A stretch of DNA of 64,000 nucleotides from DATFVA01 sp963774455 (GTDB lineage Bacteria > Bacteroidota > Ignavibacteria > Ignavibacteriales > Ignavibacteriaceae), in the NCBI GenBank assembly GCA_963774455.1, contig CAVZFD010000004.1, forward strand, positions 558,001-622,000. The letters are read 5' to 3'. Of the stretch, positions 60,826 through 64,000 are shown piece by piece (positions within the stretch are counted from its first letter, which is position 1; the number at the start of each line of letters is the position of its first letter). Both the position numbers and the translations under genes were made by a program. The notes below the pieces were generated by a model. The model was not told where the DNA came from. It worked only from the letters and a program-made list of their open reading frames with translations, and made no database searches.

Positions 60826-62141
60826 AATCCGGACTAACAGGGATTTTAATATTTCTCTTCTCAGGAATTTTATCTCTTAATTTATTTGCCCAGGATTCCC
60901 GTAACCTTACTCTGGAAGAGAGTATTCAAATCGGACTTAAGAACAGCGAACTAATTCACTCATCTCAGATGAAAGTTAATTACGCCGAAGCAAGGTGGAG
61001 CGAAGTCAACACTTACAGACTCCCGTCATTAAAATTAAATGCATCTTATACAAGACTAAGTGAAGTTGATCCTTTCATACTGAATACGCCCTTTGGCAAT
61101 TTCGATATTCAGCCTTCAATAGTTAACAACTATAGTGTTAAGCTTTCGCTGCAGCAGCCGATTTTTACCGGTTTTAAGCTTGCAAGCAGCTCTAATATTG
61201 CTGAATATACATATGAAGCCCAGAAACAGGAATATACAAAGGATGAGCAGCAGCTTATCTACGATATTAAAAACGCATACTGGGTATTGTTTAAGGTTAC
61301 AAAGGTTAAGAGTGTTGTTGATGAAAACATTGATCTCATCAAAGCACATCTTTCTGATGTAAAGAATTTCTATGAGAACGGCATCTCAACTAAGAATGAT
61401 GTGCTTAAAGTGCAGGTTCAGCTTGCCGAAGCACAGCTTCGCCAGATCGATGCAGATAACGGGGTGAAATTAGCAACGAGTAATTTGAACAATGTGATAG
61501 GGTTGCCATTATCAACAAATATTAAGGTGCAGTCTGATGTTACATTGGAAGATGATAATACTCCCGATGCTGATCAGCTGATCCATGAGGCAATGGAGAA
61601 CAGGCCTGAACTCAAAGCTATGGATTTCCGTCTGAAAGCTGGTGAGAGCGGTGTAACCATGGCTGAATCCGGCTGGTACCCGCAAATCTACCTTGCAGGA
61701 AATTATTACTATTCGAGACCCAACCAGCGCATATTCCCGGCCGAGGATAAATTCAACGGAACCTGGGATGTGAGCGTAGGATTATCATGGGATATATGGA
61801 ACTGGCTGGCAACAAGTGATCAGACGAAGCAGGCAGAGGCCCAGCTGGAACAGGTGAAGGACGGGTATAAAAGTCTGAAAGACGGTGTGAGTCTTGAAGT
61901 AACCCAGAACTACTTGAATCTGCTGAAAGCAAAGGAGAAAGTTCTTGCCTCCAACCAGAGCGTCCACCAGGCAGAAGAAAATTATCGTGTTACAAATGAA
62001 ACATTTAAGAATGGTCTTGCATTGAACTCAGATTTGCTGGATGCGGAGTTTGCATTGCTTCAGGCGAAGACAAACTATATACAGTCACTTGCAGATTATG
62101 AGCTTGCAAAAGCAGGTTTAGAAAAATCAATTGGTAAATAA
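60822..62141 (+). CDS. TolC-family outer-membrane efflux protein
   Basis: 439 residues. Signal peptide ends LNLFAQDSR. Two OEP repeats with long helices: LTLEESIQIGLKNSELIH, EAQLRQIDADNG, and DVSVGLSWDIWNW, then DAEFALLQAKTNYIQSLADY in the second half. It is the outer-membrane channel for the pump encoded downstream. It overlaps tetR by four bases. Confidence 0.94.
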   Translation: MKSGLTGILIFLFSGILSLNLFAQDSRNLTLEESIQIGLKNSELIHSSQMKVNYAEARWSEVNTYRLPSLKLNASYTRLSEVDPFILNTPFGNFDIQPSIVNNYSVKLSLQQPIFTGFKLASSSNIAEYTYEAQKQEYTKDEQQLIYDIKNAYWVLFKVTKVKSVVDENIDLIKAHLSDVKNFYENGISTKNDVLKVQVQLAEAQLRQIDADNGVKLATSNLNNVIGLPLSTNIKVQSDVTLEDDNTPDADQLIHEAMENRPELKAMDFRLKAGESGVTMAESGWYPQIYLAGNYYYSRPNQRIFPAEDKFNGTWDVSVGLSWDIWNWLATSDQTKQAEAQLEQVKDGYKSLKDGVSLEVTQNYLNLLKAKEKVLASNQSVHQAEENYRVTNETFKNGLALNSDLLDAEFALLQAKTNYIQSLADYELAKAGLEKSIGK

Positions 62142-62159
62142 ATATAGAGGGCATATAAT

Positions 62160-63230
62160 ATGAAAAAACTAAAGTATTACGTTATTTCGTTTGTTCTTTT
62201 CGCAGCATTAATACTGGTGCTGCTTAATAATCGTTCTCAGCTTGAGGCAAAAGCTAAGAACGATAAAATCAGCGCTTATCCGGTAACGGTTTCGACCGTG
62301 GAAAAAAAGGAAGTATCAAATAATATAGACCTGGTAGGGACAATAGTGGGAGAGAATGATGTCCAGGTCATCTCTGAAGCACAGGGAAAAGTAACAGGGA
62401 TATTTGCAAATGTGGGAGATTATAAACAGACAGGTTCAGTCATTGCGCAGCTTGATGATGAACTGAAGGAGAGTGCATATCAGACCGCACAGGTAAACCT
62501 CGAAAAGTCCAAAAAAGATTTTGAGAGGTATGATGCTTTATATAAAAATAAATCTGTTTCCGATGTACAGTATGAGCAGGCAAAACTGGCTTATTATAAT
62601 TCACAATCGCAGTATGTTGCCGCAAAGAAGGATTATGAAAACACCAAAATTACTGCACCGATATCGGGAATCATTACTGCACGGAATGTAGATATGGGAA
62701 CGTATGTTAATAAAAATATGCCAGTTGCAAATATAGTAGACATATCAAGACTTAAGGTGAAGGTCGGTGTAGCAGAAAAGGATGTATTCTCCCTCAAGAA
62801 AGGTGATAAAGTAATTGTAACAACAGATGTTTATCCCGGCGTTCAGTTTACAGGTACTATTTCTACAATAAGTGATAAGGGAGATCAGGCTCATAATTAC
62901 CCGATTGAAATTTCATTGGCTAACAGTAAAGATCATCCTCTGAAATCGGGAATGTTCGGCAAGATTACCTTTGTGTCGAAAACTACCGAACCAAGACTTA
63001 TTGTTTCCCGCGATGCCCTGCTGGGAAGTATTAAAGAGCCGCAGGTTTATATTGTGGAAAACGGTATCGTGCACCTGAAGGATATTACGGTAGGCAGCGC
63101 TTACGATAATAACCTGGAAGTTATAAAAGGACTAAAGAACGGGGATAAAGTAGTTGTGAACGGACAGAATAATCTTGAAGAAAACACTGCTGTTTATGTT
63201 ATAAACCAGGACCAGGAGATCAAAAAATGA
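62160..63230 (+). CDS. RND-efflux periplasmic adaptor (membrane fusion protein)
   Basis: 356 residues. One N-terminal helix (6-24). A lipoyl/barrel-sandwich half with GDYKQTGSVIAQLDD, a short coiled hairpin (NLEKSKKDFERYDALYKN), ITAPISGIITARNVD, then beta-barrel and membrane-proximal domains (LIVSRDALLG). It links inner-membrane pump to TolC. The stop overlaps the RND start (ATGA). Confidence 0.94.
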   Translation: MKKLKYYVISFVLFAALILVLLNNRSQLEAKAKNDKISAYPVTVSTVEKKEVSNNIDLVGTIVGENDVQVISEAQGKVTGIFANVGDYKQTGSVIAQLDDELKESAYQTAQVNLEKSKKDFERYDALYKNKSVSDVQYEQAKLAYYNSQSQYVAAKKDYENTKITAPISGIITARNVDMGTYVNKNMPVANIVDISRLKVKVGVAEKDVFSLKKGDKVIVTTDVYPGVQFTGTISTISDKGDQAHNYPIEISLANSKDHPLKSGMFGKITFVSKTTEPRLIVSRDALLGSIKEPQVYIVENGIVHLKDITVGSAYDNNLEVIKGLKNGDKVVVNGQNNLEENTAVYVINQDQEIKK

Positions 63231-64000
63231 CAATAACCGAATTAGCTATAAAAAGACCGACGCTGATTGTTGTAATATTTGCTGCGCTGACGGTACTTGG
63301 TATTTACAGTTATACCCAGCTCGATTATGAGCTGCTTCCCAAAATAACACCCCCTGTTATTACAATCGCAACGGTGTATCCAGGGGCTTCGCCCAACGAG
63401 GTTGAGACTTCGGTAACCAAACCAATCGAGGATGCTATATCTACACTCGATGAAATTGATAATGTAAACTCAACTTCTTCAGAAGGTGTTTCATTTGTTA
63501 TGATCCAGTTTAATCAGGCGGCTGATGTCGATATCGCTCTGCAGAACGCCCAGAGAAAGGTGAATGAGATACTAACTAAGCTGCCTGCGGATGCAAAGCC
63601 CCCGACGATCTCAAAATTTGCGCTGGATGAAATCCCTGTATTAAGGATGGGCGTTACAAGTAAAATGCCCTCAACAGAATTCTACCAGTTTATAAAGGAC
63701 AGGATACAGCCGAGACTGGCGAAGATACCCGGAGTTGGACAGATAACCCTGGTCGGCGGTGATGAAAGAGAAATAAGAGTAAACCTGAATGCAGATAAGC
63801 TAAGAGGATACGGTCTTTCAATACTGCAGGTAACTCAGGCAATAAAATCATCCAATCTTGATTTCCCGACAGGAAAAGTTGAGGACGGCAAGGAACAGCT
63901 TATAGTCAGGATTGCTGGAAAATTCAGTTCGATCGATGCTTTGAAGAACCTGGTTGTCGCCCGTACAAGAGACGGAAGCGATATTCACCTGGATGACGTT
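63227..64000 (+). CDS. RND-family efflux permease (AcrB-like), 3' truncated by window edge
   Basis: 258 residues are visible and the frame is still open at base 64000. The start MTITELAIKRPTL overlaps the adaptor stop. One transmembrane helix (10-30) is followed by the periplasmic porter part with TVYPGASPNEVETSVTKPIE, FNQAADVDIALQNAQRKV, RLAKIPGVGQITLVGG and KLRGYGLSILQVTQAIKSSN. These are hallmarks of HAE1-type proton-driven exporters. The rest of the gene lies outside the window. Confidence 0.95.
   Translation, partial: MTITELAIKRPTLIVVIFAALTVLGIYSYTQLDYELLPKITPPVITIATVYPGASPNEVETSVTKPIEDAISTLDEIDNVNSTSSEGVSFVMIQFNQAADVDIALQNAQRKVNEILTKLPADAKPPTISKFALDEIPVLRMGVTSKMPSTEFYQFIKDRIQPRLAKIPGVGQITLVGGDEREIRVNLNADKLRGYGLSILQVTQAIKSSNLDFPTGKVEDGKEQLIVRIAGKFSSIDALKNLVVARTRDGSDIHLDDV

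Noticed and set aside
1..64000. Insertion sequences, prophage, integrases, rRNA or tRNA genes
   Set aside because: None of the frames shows transposase, integrase or phage structural motifs, and no spacer contains a tRNA-like or rRNA-like segment that I can support.

Overview
The window looks like chromosome of a free-living member of the FCB group, most likely Ignavibacteria/Ignavibacteriota or a close Chlorobi or Calditrichota relative. Six secreted or surface proteins end in a C-terminal sorting or propeller-like tail, and four of them carry the NYPNPFNPTT motif typical of type IX secretion cargo in that group. A PorV-like outer-membrane protein, a TonB-dependent receptor with a CarboxypepD_reg plug extension, and frequent AT-rich overlapping operons agree with this. 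The placement is inference from protein style; there is no rRNA or tRNA gene in the window to anchor it. I saw no insertion sequence, prophage, integrase or CRISPR array.

Layout. 1-8581: three tandem paralogous surface proteins (beta-helix, repeated Ig-like modules, F5/8-type C-like domain, type IX sorting tail), the first cut by the window edge. Copies two and three share a 1.85-kb stretch that is almost identical at the DNA level. 8642-14104: acyl-ACP thioesterase, a purine-rich intergenic region with degenerate repeats, a DUF4097 lipoprotein, a TPM-domain protein, glutathione peroxidase, a small membrane protein and phosphate acetyltransferase. 14335-23211: a compact housekeeping operon (yggS, divIVA-like, purine nucleoside phosphorylase, coiled-coil membrane protein, ileS, a DksA-type regulator, two tandem lspA genes, an RluA-type pseudouridine synthase). 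23269-25406: a membrane-anchored octaheme cytochrome of the hydroxylamine-oxidoreductase-like family, overlapping an internally duplicated eight-helix membrane protein with repeated histidines. 25572-28299: cysS, then a nucleotidyltransferase, a small acidic protein and a YgjP-like metallopeptidase, all overlapping.

28351-34612 (minus): FAD-linked oxidase, glycosyltransferase, miaA, and a cNMP/GAF/ATPase sensor that is split by an apparent frameshift and has Asp where the phosphoacceptor His should be. 34872-41237: ECF sigma factor with zinc-finger anti-sigma, OsmC, rhodanese, TPR, dienelactone hydrolase-like, NRDE, DUF427 and small unknown genes. 41530-50312: an outer-membrane operon (TonB receptor, large Asp-rich secreted protein, PorV-like protein, glycogen-binding-like protein with sorting tail) closed by a strong terminator. 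50377-57198: SGNH hydrolase, SurA/PpiC-like chaperone, PPK2 and two paralogous diheme cytochromes. 57493-64000: Trm112-like protein, ICMT-like methyltransferase, amidase, and a TetR-TolC-adaptor-RND efflux operon that runs off the right edge, with a good candidate TetR operator.

The strongest leads for something undescribed are the octaheme cytochrome with its duplicated four-histidine membrane partner, the H-to-D sensor with the cNMP domain and long acidic linker, and the mosaic surface-protein array.
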